A stretch of 64,000 bases of DNA from Rhodoglobus vestalii (GTDB lineage Bacteria > Actinomycetota > Actinomycetes > Actinomycetales > Microbacteriaceae). Every line of letters starts with the position of its first letter. The first letter of the stretch is position 1. A program made the position numbers and the translations under genes. Below the pieces are notes generated by a model that saw nothing but the letters and a program-made list of their open reading frames with translations, searched no databases and had not been told where the DNA came from. The stretch spans positions 2,294,001-2,358,000 of the forward strand of contig NZ_VFRA01000001.1 of assembly GCF_006788895.1 (NCBI RefSeq), given 5' to 3'. Shown here piece after piece: positions 49,542 through 60,673 of this stretch.

Positions 49542-50003
49542 AACGGCATCCGCCGCCGCATTTTCGGCTGCAAGCACTCCCCGGCTGGGGCTAAAAACCC
49601 ACCAGCGGTAGAGGGCGAAACGGAACAGGGCGCCGAGTGCGAGACCCACAACGTTGGTGGCGATGTTGTCGGCGAGCAGCGAGGTGAAACCGAGCACATA
49701 GTGAGACACCCACAGGCACAGCACGCCAATTGCCATCCCCGCGATGCTCACAAGTGCGAACTCAACTCCCTCTCGGGTGGCGCCGGTACGGCCTGCGGTG
49801 GCAAAAGTCCAGCGACGATTGCCGATCCAGTTGGCACCAATGGCCAGCGTGGTGGAGATCACTTTGGCAAGAATCGGGCCTTCATGAACAACGTCGGGTG
49901 AGAGAATTGTGAGCCGCAATAGGTTGAATACGGCAATGTCGATCACAAGCCCGCCGAGGCCCACTACGCCGAAACGTAAGAATTGGCCGAGCAGCTTTCG
50001 CAT
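49440..50003 (-). CDS. GtrA-family membrane protein
   Basis: From ATG 50003 (GGAG 5 nt upstream) the 187-residue protein has the four-span GtrA domain: LGQFLRFGVVGLGGLVIDIAVFNLLR, NWIGNRRWTFA and FALYRWWVF. GtrA proteins are thought to move lipid-linked sugars across the membrane for wall or O-antigen glycosylation. Its C-terminal 40 residues are soluble and overlap the convergent dehydrogenase gene by 102 bp; a stop could be expected earlier in relatives. Confidence 0.9.
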   Translation of the reverse strand: MRKLLGQFLRFGVVGLGGLVIDIAVFNLLRLTILSPDVVHEGPILAKVISTTLAIGANWIGNRRWTFATAGRTGATREGVEFALVSIAGMAIGVLCLWVSHYVLGFTSLLADNIATNVVGLALGALFRFALYRWWVFSPSRGVLAAENAAADAVLGATERAIGPAGLTPLHRIQTVSPVEDRTHRND

Positions 50004-50105
50004 GTGATCTCCGCAGTAGACAAGAATGGGCAGGGCGGTTGGAAGTCTAACCCGCAAAGTTCGGCCCGAAGCTGGGCATCATCTTCGACAGTGCAGGAGT
50101 CACTA

Positions 50106-51224
50106 GTGCCACCGATCGTGGGCGTAATTGGCGGGGGCCAGCTGGCCAGAATGATGATCCCGCGCGCAATCGAACTCGGGATCGAGCTTCGCGTGCTCGC
50201 CGAGAGCGACGGTATGTCAGCCCAGCTGGCTGCCACAGCGGTGGGTGACTACCGGGATGCCGACACTGTGTTGGCGTTCGCTCGCGACGTTGATGTGATC
50301 ACCTTCGACCACGAGCACGTGCCTCAGGATGTGCTGGCTCAACTCATCGAGGCTGGGGTCTCCGTGCATCCCGGGCCCGCGCCGTTGGCAATTGCGCAAG
50401 ACAAGATTGTGATGCGCCAGGAGCTGAGCCGACTTGGGCTGCCGGTTCCGATCTGGGCGAGTGTGACAACACCTGCTGAGCTTGACACGTTTTTGATGGA
50501 CAACGGTGGCCGGGTGATCGTTAAAACTCCTCGCGGTGGTTATGACGGCAAGGGTGTCCGATTGGTGTCATCCTCACGCGACGTGGCTGACTGGTTCGAG
50601 GCGGGTGACCCGCTCTTAGCCGAAGAGCTTGTCTCCTTCACGCGTGAACTTGCGCAATTGGCTGCCCGTAGCCCGAGTGGCGAAATTTCCCTGTGGCCGC
50701 TCGTGGAATCGATTCAACAGGATGGTGTGTGTGCCGAAGTGGTCGCGCCCGCACCCGCTCTCACCGCCGGACGGTCGGATGCCGCAGCCGAGATAGCGCG
50801 AAGTGTCGCCGAAAAATTTGGGGTAACGGGCGTGCTCGCCGTCGAGCTCTTCGAAACTTCCGACGGGCGCCTGCTCATCAACGAACTCGCGATGCGCCCC
50901 CACAACAGCGGACACTGGACAATGGATGGCGCCGTCACCAGCCAATTCGAACAGCACCTCCGTGCTGTGCTTGATCTGCCCCTCGGTGCGACCGCTGCGC
51001 GCTCGCCGTGGACGGTCATGATCAATGTTCTCGGGGGGCCGACATCCGGAACCATTGCCGACCGCTACCCGATCGCGTTCGCCAACCAACCTACCGCCAA
51101 ATTTCACGAATATGGCAAAGCGCCGCGTCCCGGACGCAAGGTCGGCCACGTCACTGTCAGCGGTGACGATCTCGACGACGTGGTGTACCGCGCGCGTGCC
51201 GCAGCCGCAATTCTGAAGGATTGA
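50106..51224 (+). CDS. purK: N5-carboxyaminoimidazole ribonucleotide synthase
   Basis: The frame is open from 49983, but AGGAG at 50095-50099 with 6-nt spacing and the family start [16 protein letters not shown] fix GTG 50106, giving 372 residues. It is an ATP-grasp enzyme of purine synthesis: [52 protein letters not shown] (read in parts). It carboxylates AIR with ATP and bicarbonate, followed by PurE 8 bp downstream. Confidence 0.95.
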   Translation: MPPIVGVIGGGQLARMMIPRAIELGIELRVLAESDGMSAQLAATAVGDYRDADTVLAFARDVDVITFDHEHVPQDVLAQLIEAGVSVHPGPAPLAIAQDKIVMRQELSRLGLPVPIWASVTTPAELDTFLMDNGGRVIVKTPRGGYDGKGVRLVSSSRDVADWFEAGDPLLAEELVSFTRELAQLAARSPSGEISLWPLVESIQQDGVCAEVVAPAPALTAGRSDAAAEIARSVAEKFGVTGVLAVELFETSDGRLLINELAMRPHNSGHWTMDGAVTSQFEQHLRAVLDLPLGATAARSPWTVMINVLGGPTSGTIADRYPIAFANQPTAKFHEYGKAPRPGRKVGHVTVSGDDLDDVVYRARAAAAILKD

Positions 51225-51232
51225 CACCTACC

Positions 51233-51736
51233 ATGGGTTCCGTGACTCAACCGCAAGTAGCCGTAGTGATGGGATCAGACTCTGACTGGAATGTCATGGT
51301 CGAGGCATCCGCGGCCCTCAAAGATTTCGGGATCGCCCACGAGGTCACCGTGGTGTCTGCGCACCGCAGTGCGGAGAAGATGATCGCGTTCGGCAAGGAG
51401 GCTGCGGGCCGCGGCATCCGAGTCATCATCGCTGGTGCCGGTGGGGCAGCTCATCTTCCCGGGATGCTGGCATCGGTCACCACGCTTCCCGTGATCGGAG
51501 TTCCCGTTCCGCTGTCACGCCTCGACGGCCTGGATTCGCTGCTGTCGATTGTGCAGATGCCCGCCGGAATTCCGGTGGCGACGGTGTCGATTGGTGGCGC
51601 GCGCAATGCAGGAATTTTGGCCGCCCGAATTCTCGGATGGGCCGACGCCGAACTTACTCAGAAACTTGCCGACTACGCCGCGCAGCTCGAAGCGCTCGTT
51701 GAGGACAAAAACGCCGCACTGAATGCGAGCCTGTGA
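51233..51736 (+). CDS. purE: 5-(carboxyamino)imidazole ribonucleotide mutase
   Basis: The 167-residue protein rearranges N5-CAIR to CAIR in purine synthesis. It has [25 protein letters not shown] and [16 protein letters not shown], all PurE hallmarks. ATG 51233 is used; the frame is open to 51221. The gene overlaps the next (LCP) gene start by 4 nt, so purine genes and the wall ligase share a transcript. Confidence 0.95.
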   Translation: MGSVTQPQVAVVMGSDSDWNVMVEASAALKDFGIAHEVTVVSAHRSAEKMIAFGKEAAGRGIRVIIAGAGGAAHLPGMLASVTTLPVIGVPVPLSRLDGLDSLLSIVQMPAGIPVATVSIGGARNAGILAARILGWADAELTQKLADYAAQLEALVEDKNAALNASL

Positions 51737-53091
51737 GCGCTGCAAGTTCTCTCCGTCAGCCGGCCGATCGGTCACCGCAGACGATGACCAAACGCGCCTG
51801 GTGGCTGCTGGGCCTCAACGTGCTCATTCCCGGCTCGGCGCAACTTCTTGCCGGAAACCGCAAGCTCGGCCGTTTCGGTGTTGTGGCAAGTTTTGTGTTC
51901 ATCCTGATCGTCGTCGTCCTTATCGTGCTGAGTTTTGCGGCACCAATGGTTCTCCTGACCGTTGGCAGCAGCACGCTCGGGCTGTGGGCGATTGCGCTCA
52001 TTTTGGCGTTCTACGCCGTGGTATGGCTCGTGCTCACAGTGAATGCTTGGCAGCTTGCCAACCTCGGGCGTGCGACCCCGGCCGGTCGTACCGTAGTCGC
52101 AGCATTCAGCGCGGTTGTTCTCGTCGTCGTTGCCGGCACTGCGGGCTACGGCGCTTACGTCGCGACGACCGCAAACTCGTTCCTCAGCGATGTCTTCATT
52201 TCCGCTCCCACTAAAGAACCCATCAACGGCCGCTACAACATCCTGCTCCTCGGCGGGGATGCCGGAGCCGACCGCGATGGTCTCCGCCCCGACAGCATCA
52301 CTGTCGCCAGTATTGACGCAGAAACGGGGGAGGCGGTGCTCATTGGCCTACCGCGCAACCTGGAGCTCGCCCCCTTCGTAGCCGGGTCGCCCCTCGCCGA
52401 CAAGTATCCTGAAGGCTACGGTGCCTACGGTTGTGACGTCGACGTGTGCCTCCTCAACTCGATTTACACCGAGGCAGAACTCGTTACCCCCGAGCTGTAT
52501 CCTGACGCTGCTGATAGTGGCAGCTCTCCGGGAATCGAAGCGATGCGGGACGCTGTTGAGGGAATAACCGGCCTCGGCATCCAGTATTACGCCCTCATCG
52601 AGATGCAGGGATTCTCGGACCTGGTTGACTCCCTCGGTGGTGTCACGATTAATGTGGAAGAGGCGGTGCCGATTCATGCGGATGCCGAATTTACGATTGT
52701 TGCCGAATGGATCCAGCCGGGCGTGCAGGTCATGGATGGCTACCATGCGCTGTGGTATGCCCGCTCACGACACGACACCACCGACTACGATCGCATGGAG
52801 CGTCAACGCAAACTTCAACAGGCCGTTATCGAGCAGTTCACCCCGTCGAACGTGCTCACCAAGGTTCAGGCCATCGCTGCCGCCGGCTCGAAAGTTGTCA
52901 CGACCGACATTCCACAGGGGAGCCTGCCGTACTTCGTGAATCTCGCGTCGAAGACTCGGGCACTGCCCATTGGTTCGCTCGAACTCATTCCGGCAAACGA
53001 TGTCGTGCCCGAAGACCCAGACTTTGAGTACGTGCGAGAGCTGGTTGCTGCCGCGTTAGTTCCGACCGTTGTCGACGACGGTGCCGAATAG
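51733..53091 (+). CDS. LytR-CpsA-Psr (LCP) family wall glycopolymer ligase
   Basis: The 452-residue protein starts at GTG overlapping purE. It has several N-terminal spans (about residues 20-150), then an extracellular LCP domain: [24 protein letters not shown] (read in parts), [13 protein letters not shown], the insert with cysteines [11 protein letters not shown] and the conserved [25 protein letters not shown] (read in parts) with catalytic Arg residues. LCP enzymes attach wall polysaccharide from its lipid carrier to peptidoglycan. Multiple spans rather than one are typical in this actinobacterial subgroup. Confidence 0.92.
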   Translation: MSAASSLRQPADRSPQTMTKRAWWLLGLNVLIPGSAQLLAGNRKLGRFGVVASFVFILIVVVLIVLSFAAPMVLLTVGSSTLGLWAIALILAFYAVVWLVLTVNAWQLANLGRATPAGRTVVAAFSAVVLVVVAGTAGYGAYVATTANSFLSDVFISAPTKEPINGRYNILLLGGDAGADRDGLRPDSITVASIDAETGEAVLIGLPRNLELAPFVAGSPLADKYPEGYGAYGCDVDVCLLNSIYTEAELVTPELYPDAADSGSSPGIEAMRDAVEGITGLGIQYYALIEMQGFSDLVDSLGGVTINVEEAVPIHADAEFTIVAEWIQPGVQVMDGYHALWYARSRHDTTDYDRMERQRKLQQAVIEQFTPSNVLTKVQAIAAAGSKVVTTDIPQGSLPYFVNLASKTRALPIGSLELIPANDVVPEDPDFEYVRELVAAALVPTVVDDGAE

Positions 53092-53092
53092 C

Positions 53093-53124
53093 CTGCACCG
53101 CCGAGTTGTCAGGGTGCGGTGCAG
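53093..53124. terminator. hairpin between convergent LCP and glycosyltransferase genes
   Basis: Perfect 9-bp arms CTGCACCGC (53093-53101) and GCGGTGCAG (53116-53124) lie between the two gene ends; ATGTTT follows. Confidence 0.6.
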
Positions 53125-53138
53125 ATGTTTGGGCGCGA

Positions 53139-54269
53139 CTAAAGGTCAGCGTGTAGCTGCCACACCTTCTCGGCCGACATGCGCCAGTTGAAGGCGCGAG
53201 CACGGTCCTGTCCGGAATAGAGCAGCCGCTCGGCGAATTCGGCGTCATTCAGTACGCGAGAAATTCCGTCGGCAAGTGCTTCGCTGTATCCCTCGGCGGG
53301 CTCGCGCTCCACGACAACCCCGGCATCGACCGCGAGCTCGAGCAGTGCGGGTGCGTCGGAGTGCACAACGGGGGTTCCAAACGAGAGGGCCTCAAGCACC
53401 GGCATCCCGAAACCAACATCAAGGTTGGGGTAAACGAACGCGGCAGCGCGGTCGAAGGCCACCGAAAGATCCTCGTCGCTGAGGGTTCCCAGGCAGCGAA
53501 CACGTTCGGGGGTTAGGCCTTCCGCCGCGACGAACGCGGCAACGGTATCGTCCTCGGGTTCTGGCCCAACCAGCAGCAGCGTCACATCGTCGTCAAGTTC
53601 GCGAAGAGCACGGATGAGGTGGTCAATCGCGCGATGTGTCTCTAGCCCGCCAATTGCGAGCAGGAATCGCTGGGGCAACTCAAGTTCCGAGGCGCGTTCA
53701 TCGACGTTATCGGGAACGCGCAGGCTTGTGCTGGCGGCGCCGCTGATCACCCGCACACGCTCACCAAAGTTGGCGACATCGTCGAGCTGTTCAGCGACGG
53801 TGTGGCTCGGCACAACGATTGCGTCCGCAAATTTTTCCGCGCGGTTGAGCATGGCACGGCTCCACGCTGCCTGCCGGTTGCCGAGCGATTCCGGCCGCGT
53901 CCACGCGACAGTGTCGTGCACGGTGACCACGATCTGATCCCCGCGGTTGAGTCGATCGTGGCGGCGAAGCGGGGCAAGCAGGCTGGGGGCGTGCAGCATC
54001 CCGCTGCCGGGAACCTTGGTGAACCCGTGGTGCCACGATGCGCGCAGTTCTCGACGGCTGAGAGCACTCTTGTGAAGTGCGGCCAGATCGGGGAGCCGTT
54101 CGTGAATGAGAGCGTACTCGGCCTCGGCAGATGCCGATACGAAGCCTTCCACAAAGCAGTTGCGTGGTGCGCTCGCAATGAGGCCCCGGGTTAGCTCTTC
54201 TGAGTACCGGGCGACGCTGCCGCGAGTCGGTGAGAGCATCTCATCGATGATGACGCGCAGTGTGGTCAT
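53139..54269 (-). CDS. glycosyltransferase family 4 (GT-B)
   Basis: The 376-residue protein has a GT-B fold: an N-terminal acceptor domain (EMLSPTRGSVARYSEELTRGL), AIVVPSHTVAEQLDDV, RFLLAIGGLETHRAIDHLIRAL and the donor-site FVYPNLDVGFGMPVLEALSFGTPVVHSD with E-x7-E. It probably adds a sugar to a wall polymer intermediate. It overlaps rmlD by 4 nt, so it is the last gene of the rmlB-rmlD operon; rhamnose is a plausible donor sugar by context only. Confidence 0.9.
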   Translation of the reverse strand: MTTLRVIIDEMLSPTRGSVARYSEELTRGLIASAPRNCFVEGFVSASAEAEYALIHERLPDLAALHKSALSRRELRASWHHGFTKVPGSGMLHAPSLLAPLRRHDRLNRGDQIVVTVHDTVAWTRPESLGNRQAAWSRAMLNRAEKFADAIVVPSHTVAEQLDDVANFGERVRVISGAASTSLRVPDNVDERASELELPQRFLLAIGGLETHRAIDHLIRALRELDDDVTLLLVGPEPEDDTVAAFVAAEGLTPERVRCLGTLSDEDLSVAFDRAAAFVYPNLDVGFGMPVLEALSFGTPVVHSDAPALLELAVDAGVVVEREPAEGYSEALADGISRVLNDAEFAERLLYSGQDRARAFNWRMSAEKVWQLHADL

Positions 54270-55116
54270 GCTGCAGTCAATGCTCCTGAATCAAAGGCGG
54301 CGTGCAGCGCCTGCTTCCAGTCCCGCATGGGTTCGATTCCCGCATCAAGCCACGCTTGATGACCAAGCACCGAGAAATTTGGTCGTGGTGCAGGCCGCTG
54401 AAAAGCTGAGCTGTCGGTCGGTTTGACCCTATCAGGGTCGAGCCCGGCGCAAACAAAAACTGCTTGGGCTAGATCGAACCAGGTTGCACGCCCCGAGTTG
54501 GTGCCGTGAAAGATGCCGGACGGGATTGCTGAGTCGACGAGCGCGACGAGTTGCGCCGCAAGGTCGCCCGTCCAGGTGGGTTGTCCACGCTGGTCGTTGA
54601 CGACTTCGAGAGTTTCGCGGTCCGCAGCGAGTTTCAGCATGGTGCGGGGAAAGCTTGACCCGTGCTGGCCATACAACCAGGCGGTGCGCACAATTGTGGT
54701 TCGGCCCGGGTTGTGCTCAAGTGCGAGCAACTCGCCGGCAGCCTTCGTGCGGCCATAGGCCGACACTGGATGCCGGGCAGCGTCTTCCGCGTACGGTTCT
54801 GTGGCCGTTCCGTCAAATACATAATCTGTCGACAGCTGCACGAGGCGCGACCCGTGCCGTGCCGCAGCCAGCGCAAGGTTGTGGGGGCCAACCGCGTTGA
54901 CAAGGTGGGCGTTCTCTTCGTCGGTTTCTGCGTCATCCACTCGCGTGTAGGCGGAGGTGTTGATGATGACGTCATAGCCGCTGAGAACGTCGAGTGCAGC
55001 TTCGCGATTGGTGATGTCGAGTTCGGTGCGCGTCAGTGCGGTGGCATCGCGGTTGCTGAGCGCCTGCATGAGGTCGGTGCCGAGCATTCCGCCGGCCCCG
55101 ACAACGGCAATTCGGG

Positions 55117-55120
<4 letters not shown>
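54266..55120 (-). CDS. rmlD: dTDP-4-dehydrorhamnose reductase
   Basis: The start GTG 55120 overlaps the rmlB stop, giving 284 residues. It is a short-chain reductase: IAVVGAGGMLGTDLMQAL, VINTSAYTRVDDAETDEENAHLVN (read in parts), STDYVFDG and catalytic YGRTKAAGE (Tyr-x3-Lys). It makes dTDP-L-rhamnose from the 4-keto intermediate with NADPH. The chain extends in frame to 55153 but overlap and family start support 55120. Confidence 0.95.
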
Positions 55121-56096
<976 letters not shown>

Positions 56097-56100
<4 letters not shown>

Positions 56101-57104
56101 GAGGGGTTCCTGTCGTTGGTGGGCGCTGCGGCGGAAGTTGGTGCGCTGCTGGCGGGAAACTCCGAGGCGAGTGTGCGCTTGAGAGCCTCGTTCAAGCTGT
56201 AAGTGGCGGTGTAGCCGGAGTCGCGAAGACGGTCAGTGTTCACCGTAGTGTCGGCAGCAAACTTGCGGATGCGAACGGCACTGATCGGAAACGTCCGTCG
56301 GGTGATTTTAGCTGCAGCATCAAAAATGTGGCCCGCGACTATCCCCAACCCCAGAGGTAGACGCAGGTTGCTCGCCGCGTGCACATTCATTTCGTCTCGC
56401 AGAATCGAGATGAGATCTTTCGTTGAGAGGTCGGGCTTGTCGGCGAAGTTGCGGATCTCGATTCCGACGGGGGCATCAAGTCGGCTCGCAATGTAGCCAA
56501 CAATGTTGCCCACATACGCCATCGACTTCTTATTATCGCCCTTGCCGACCATGATGAAACGACCAGAAGAAACCTGCTTGGCCAAGTTGTACACATTGCC
56601 GCGATTGCCCTCGCCGAACACGACTGAGGGACGAACGATGGCTAGCGAGCGTGCCACATCCGCGTTCGCCCACTCACTGAAAACACCTTCGGCGGCGAGC
56701 TTCGAGCGGCCATATTCGTTAAAGGGTTCGGGCACCGAGTCTTCGGCGGCGTTGTTCTTGTCGAGTCCGTAGAGAGCAACTGTGCTCGTGAACACGATGC
56801 GCTGGATACCGTTAGCTTCGGCTGCAGCGACGATGGCGTGGGCACCCCCAACGTTGACCTCGGTGTAGAGGCTGAGGGGAGAAACATCGTCGCGGTGTTC
56901 GGCCGCGAGGTTGATGATGGCGTCGTGGCCGACGCTTGCGGCAGTGAGCTCGTCAGCGGAGCGCACATCCCCCCTCACGGTCTGATCCGGAAAGCGCGGC
57001 GAAAGCTGGCGGTCAAAGTTGGTGAATTGGTGACCCTGCTCGTGGAGGGTTTCGAGCAGTCGAGTGCCGATAAAGCCACTGCCGCCGACGACGAGAATCT
57101 TCAT
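56097..57104 (-). CDS. NAD-dependent sugar epimerase/dehydratase
   Basis: From ATG 57104 the protein has 335 residues. It has KILVVGGSGFIGTRLLETL, INLAAEHRDDVSP, FTSTVALYGLDKN and catalytic YGRSKLAAEGVFSEW, then VRPSVVFGEGNRGNVY and the C-terminal substrate part. It belongs to the extended SDR family that interconverts nucleotide sugars; the substrate is not evident. It is the first gene of the epimerase-rmlB-rmlD-glycosyltransferase operon. Upstream in-frame residues are encoded by an 18-bp repeat array and are not family sequence. Confidence 0.9.
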
Positions 57105-57113
57105 AGAGTTGCC

Positions 57114-57167
57114 TTGTCCGTTCACGACAGATTGTCCATTCACCACAGGTTGTTCATTCACCACATA
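57114..57167. repeat. 18-bp tandem repeat, three diverged copies
   Basis: Units 57114-57131, 57132-57149 and 57150-57167 (core TTGTCCATTCACCACAGG) follow each other directly. The stop codon of the glycosyltransferase (57158-57160) lies in the third unit; the array separates that gene from the epimerase start. Confidence 0.85.
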
Positions 57168-58102
57168 CCAGCGCCAATCAGTAGCGCAATTATCCACTGA
57201 TCTCTTGGGCGTCGCCTGAGTTGTGATGCGCGACGAGCAAGAGCAAATCGGGCACGCAGGTTTCGCTGATCGACGAGGTCTTGCATCCGGAGCAGCTCCG
57301 GTCGATGTTCCTCGTCGGCAACACTGAGGGCGATTCGGGTCAGCAGTCGTGCTTGACCCCGATGCCACTGTTCGCGAACCAGCGACAGTCGTGAAATCGC
57401 GGAACGAGCACCAACATTGGCGCCCATAACGTTGGCGTCATGCTGGCGGTACTCGACGGTAGGTACACCGTCGATGTGCCACCTCCAGCCGTGTGCCCGC
57501 GCCAACACATACAGTAGCCAGTCGTGGTACTGCGGTGGCGTGGTGGTGGTGGTGGTGGGGGAGTTGAGGTAGTCGCGAGCCAGCGCAATGAGTCGATTCG
57601 ACATCAGGAAGGTGGAGCCGGGTCCAGGGCTCTCCAGTAGGTAATCGAAGCGGCGCTGTGGGAAGTCCTTTTTCACGAGGCTCTGCTCGCCGTCGGGAGT
57701 GAACGACGTCACATTTGAGGAGACACCGTCAACCTCGAGCGCGGCACTCAATCGCACATGAGACGCAAGTTTGGTGGGAACCCAAATGTCATCCTGATCA
57801 CAAAACGCATAGAACTCGTGGTCAGCCGGTGCAAGCTGCACCAGTCGGTAAAAGTTTGCTGCAGCACTGCCGGATGCACCGTCGCTGGGGATGATGGTCA
57901 GCCGGGGTTCGGTCGCGGCCTGTTCGGCAAGCCACTCGGCGGTGCCATCTGTCGAGGCATCATCGCGCGCGAACACCTCAACTTCAACACCGGACTGCGC
58001 GAGTACACTATCGAGCTGTTCGGGAAGCCAGCGGCGGCCGTTATGGGTCGCGAGCAGCACTGCGATGCGGGGGAGCACCCCGGAGGTGGAATCGGCTGGC
58101 AT
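57158..58102 (-). CDS. glycosyltransferase family 2, copy a
   Basis: The 314-residue GT-A enzyme begins RIAVLLATHNGRRWLPEQLDSVLAQ and has EVFARDDASTDGTAEWL, FYAFCDQDDIWVPTKL (DxD-like) and, later, QYHDWLLYVLARAHG with PTVEYRQHDANVMGAN. This is the rhamnosyltransferase-like GT2 subgroup. It is divergent from a similar GT2 at 58169 (shared motifs CDQDD/SDQDD and YRQH), so the two are probably paralogues. Confidence 0.9.
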   Translation of the reverse strand: MPADSTSGVLPRIAVLLATHNGRRWLPEQLDSVLAQSGVEVEVFARDDASTDGTAEWLAEQAATEPRLTIIPSDGASGSAAANFYRLVQLAPADHEFYAFCDQDDIWVPTKLASHVRLSAALEVDGVSSNVTSFTPDGEQSLVKKDFPQRRFDYLLESPGPGSTFLMSNRLIALARDYLNSPTTTTTTPPQYHDWLLYVLARAHGWRWHIDGVPTVEYRQHDANVMGANVGARSAISRLSLVREQWHRGQARLLTRIALSVADEEHRPELLRMQDLVDQRNLRARFALARRASQLRRRPRDQWIIALLIGAGMW

Positions 58103-58156
58103 AACTCAACAATGATAGTTGGCTTGGCGTTGCGCAATGCCGCACCCTCGCCGCCG

Positions 58157-58162
58157 TAGGCT
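58157..58162 (+). promoter_or_regulatory. -10 box of glycosyltransferase copy b (leaderless)
   Basis: TAGGCT ends 6 nt before ATG 58169. Confidence 0.55.
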
Positions 58163-58168
58163 GGGGCA

Positions 58169-59161
58169 ATGAACGCGCCTGAGTCGACCCCCAGCATCTC
58201 GGTCGCCCTGTGCACGCACAATGGCGCCACCTTTATTGACGAACAACTCGTCAGCATTCTTGAGCAGGTGCCAGCGCCGCAGCAGCTTGTGGTGTCGGAT
58301 GATGCCTCCAGCGATGACACGATCGCCCGCGTTCGGGAGGTCGTGGCCCGCTATCCCGCGGTTGAACTCACGATTCTCGAAAACATTCCGCCACTGGGTG
58401 TGACCAAGAACTTTGAGCAAGCGATTCGGGCGTGCACTGGTGACCTCATTGCGTTGAGCGATCAGGATGATGTGTGGCATGCGGGGAGGCTTGCGCTGTT
58501 CGCGTCAGAGTTTGCTGCGCGGCCAGAGGTTTCGCTCATCCACAGTGATGCGCGGCTCGTCGACGCGCACGGGCGGCCGCTGGGTCACACGCTTGCTGAG
58601 GCACTCGGTGTGAGTGCGGCGGAGGTTGCGAGCATCCACGCCGGTGATGCTTTTTCGGTGTTGTTGCGACGCAATCTGGTTACCGGTGCCTGCACTGTGT
58701 TTCGCCGGTCGCTCGTGGAGTATGCGGCCCCGTTTCCCGCAGGCTGGGTGCACGACGAATGGTTGGGGCTGATTGCGGCCGCGGTTGCCTCGACCGATTT
58801 CATTGATCACCCCACGATTGACTACCGCCAGCACGGCGCTAACCAAATCGGGGCCACCAAGTTGAGTGTTGCGGGCAAATTTCGCCGCATGGTCGAACCG
58901 CGGCGGGCCCGCAATGCTCGACTTGAAGCCAACATGAGCGTGCTTCTCGACCGACTCCAGCGGCTCGGTTCCCGAGTGAGCGACGAGAAAGTGCAGCGCG
59001 CACTCGCAAAGCTCGATCATGAACTCATGCGCAGTTCGCTGCCTGAGGGGCGTCTTCGCCGCATTCCCGCTGTATCGCGCGCGTGTCTGGCGGGCAACTA
59101 TCGGCGGTATAGCCGTGGCCCGCTCGACGCTGTGCGCGATGTGGTGCAGCCCGTCGACTGA
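58169..59161 (+). CDS. glycosyltransferase family 2, copy b
   Basis: The 330-residue GT2 has SISVALCTHNGATFIDEQLVSIL, LVVSDDASSDDTIARV, LIALSDQDDVWHAGRL and GWVHDEWLGLIAAAV with IDYRQHGANQIGATKL. It resembles rhamnosyltransferases of rmlABCD clusters. It starts the plus-strand part of the cluster, with rmlC 31 bp further on. Confidence 0.9.
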   Translation: MNAPESTPSISVALCTHNGATFIDEQLVSILEQVPAPQQLVVSDDASSDDTIARVREVVARYPAVELTILENIPPLGVTKNFEQAIRACTGDLIALSDQDDVWHAGRLALFASEFAARPEVSLIHSDARLVDAHGRPLGHTLAEALGVSAAEVASIHAGDAFSVLLRRNLVTGACTVFRRSLVEYAAPFPAGWVHDEWLGLIAAAVASTDFIDHPTIDYRQHGANQIGATKLSVAGKFRRMVEPRRARNARLEANMSVLLDRLQRLGSRVSDEKVQRALAKLDHELMRSSLPEGRLRRIPAVSRACLAGNYRRYSRGPLDAVRDVVQPVD

Positions 59162-59179
59162 CTTCCACGGCTCGCCGGG

Positions 59180-59185
59180 TAGGAT
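59180..59185 (+). promoter_or_regulatory. -10 box of rmlC
   Basis: TAGGAT ends 7 nt before GTG 59193, supporting that start for rmlC. Confidence 0.5.
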
Positions 59186-59192
59186 TCCGGGT

Positions 59193-59804
59193 GTGCAGAT
59201 ACGTGAACTCTCGGTGCCTGATTCCTACGAAATCACCCCCAAACAATTCGCTGATGATCGAGGCGTTTTCTTGGAGTGGTACCGCTTCGACAAGCTCGAA
59301 GAGGTTATCGGCCACCCGCTTGACCTTCGGCAGGCCAACACGTCGGTCTCGCAGCGCGGCGTTGTGCGGGGCATCCATTATGCGGATGTTCCTCCCGGGC
59401 AGGGCAAATATGTGACTGTTACGCACGGTGCGGGCATCGACTTCGTGGTCGACATCCGTGCGGGTTCGCCGACGTTTGGTCAGTGGGACTCGGTCATCCT
59501 TGACACCGTTGATCGTCGTGCCGTGTATGTTGCTGAGGGTCTCGGTCATGCGTTCATTGCGCTCACAGACGATGCCACCCTCACCTATCTGGTGAGCGAC
59601 GTCTATAAGCCTGGCGCTGAGCACGACATCAACGTGCTCGACCCGGAAATCGGTCTCGAATTTCCGCCGGAACTTGGCAACCTTGTGCTTTCACCTAAAG
59701 ACAAAATTGCGCCCACTCTTGCCGAGCGTCTCGCCGATGGCTCGCTGCCGTCGTACGCTGCGGTCACGGAGTATTACGAGGCGAACCGAAAGGAACGCAA
59801 CTGA
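59193..59804 (+). CDS. rmlC: dTDP-4-dehydrorhamnose 3,5-epimerase
   Basis: From GTG 59193 the 203-residue cupin protein has [45 protein letters not shown] (read in parts) with the catalytic His in RGIHY, and [12 protein letters not shown]. It epimerises the 4-keto intermediate at C3 and C5. The long open frame upstream (to 59019) is shadow sequence within the glycosyltransferase gene. It ends 1 nt into the rmlA start. Confidence 0.95.
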   Translation: MQIRELSVPDSYEITPKQFADDRGVFLEWYRFDKLEEVIGHPLDLRQANTSVSQRGVVRGIHYADVPPGQGKYVTVTHGAGIDFVVDIRAGSPTFGQWDSVILDTVDRRAVYVAEGLGHAFIALTDDATLTYLVSDVYKPGAEHDINVLDPEIGLEFPPELGNLVLSPKDKIAPTLAERLADGSLPSYAAVTEYYEANRKERN

Positions 59805-60673
59805 TGCGCGGAATCATTTTGGCTGGCGGCAGCGGAACGCGCCTCTGGCCCATCACCAAGGGCATCTCCAAGCAGCTCATGCCCATCTACGACAAGCCGA
59901 TGATCTATTACCCCCTGTCTACTCTGATGAGTGCGGGCATCCGCGAAATTTTGATCATTACGACACCGGATGACCAACCGCAGTTTCAGCGCCTGCTGGG
60001 CGATGGCAGCGAGTTGGGCATCGAGCTGAGCTATGCCGTGCAGCCCTCACCGGATGGTCTCGCCCAGGCGTTCATCATCGGTGAGGAGTTCATTGGCGAC
60101 GAGAAGGTCGCTCTCGTGCTCGGTGACAACATCTTCCACGGTGTTGGGCTGGGCTCTAACCTGCGCAAGCACAACGACGTTGACGGTGCGCTGATCTTTG
60201 CGTACCACGTGCGCAATCCGCGAGCCTATGGTGTTGTTGAGTTCGATGAAAACTTCATCGCCCAGTCGATTGAAGAGAAGCCCGTCGAGCCGAAGAGCAA
60301 CTATGCGGTGCCGGGGCTTTACTTCTACGACAACTCGGTTATCGAGATTGCTCAGTCGATCACGCCAAGCGCTCGCGGTGAACTCGAAATTTCGACCGTC
60401 AACGAGCACTACCTCGACGGCGGCAACCTGCAGGTGGATGTGCTCGATCGGGGAACCGCCTGGCTTGATACCGGAACGTTCGAATCGATGGTTCAGGCCA
60501 CCGAATTCGTGCGCGTAATCGAAGACCGTCAGGGCTACAAAATTGGCTGCATTGAAGAGATTGCGTGGCGTGCCGGCTGGATTTCGGATGACCAGCTTGC
60601 GGCCCTCGCAGCGCCCCTCGTCAAGAGTGGTTACGGCGAATACCTTGAAGGACTGTTGGCGGCGACACTGTGA
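59804..60673 (+). CDS. rmlA: glucose-1-phosphate thymidylyltransferase
   Basis: The 289-residue enzyme makes dTDP-glucose. The nucleotide loop [31 protein letters not shown] (read in parts), [31 protein letters not shown] and [10 protein letters not shown] are all conserved. Its ATG shares one base with the rmlC stop, and its stop overlaps the next gene by 4 nt, so rmlC, rmlA and the glycosyltransferase are co-translated. Confidence 0.97.
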   Translation: MRGIILAGGSGTRLWPITKGISKQLMPIYDKPMIYYPLSTLMSAGIREILIITTPDDQPQFQRLLGDGSELGIELSYAVQPSPDGLAQAFIIGEEFIGDEKVALVLGDNIFHGVGLGSNLRKHNDVDGALIFAYHVRNPRAYGVVEFDENFIAQSIEEKPVEPKSNYAVPGLYFYDNSVIEIAQSITPSARGELEISTVNEHYLDGGNLQVDVLDRGTAWLDTGTFESMVQATEFVRVIEDRQGYKIGCIEEIAWRAGWISDDQLAALAAPLVKSGYGEYLEGLLAATL

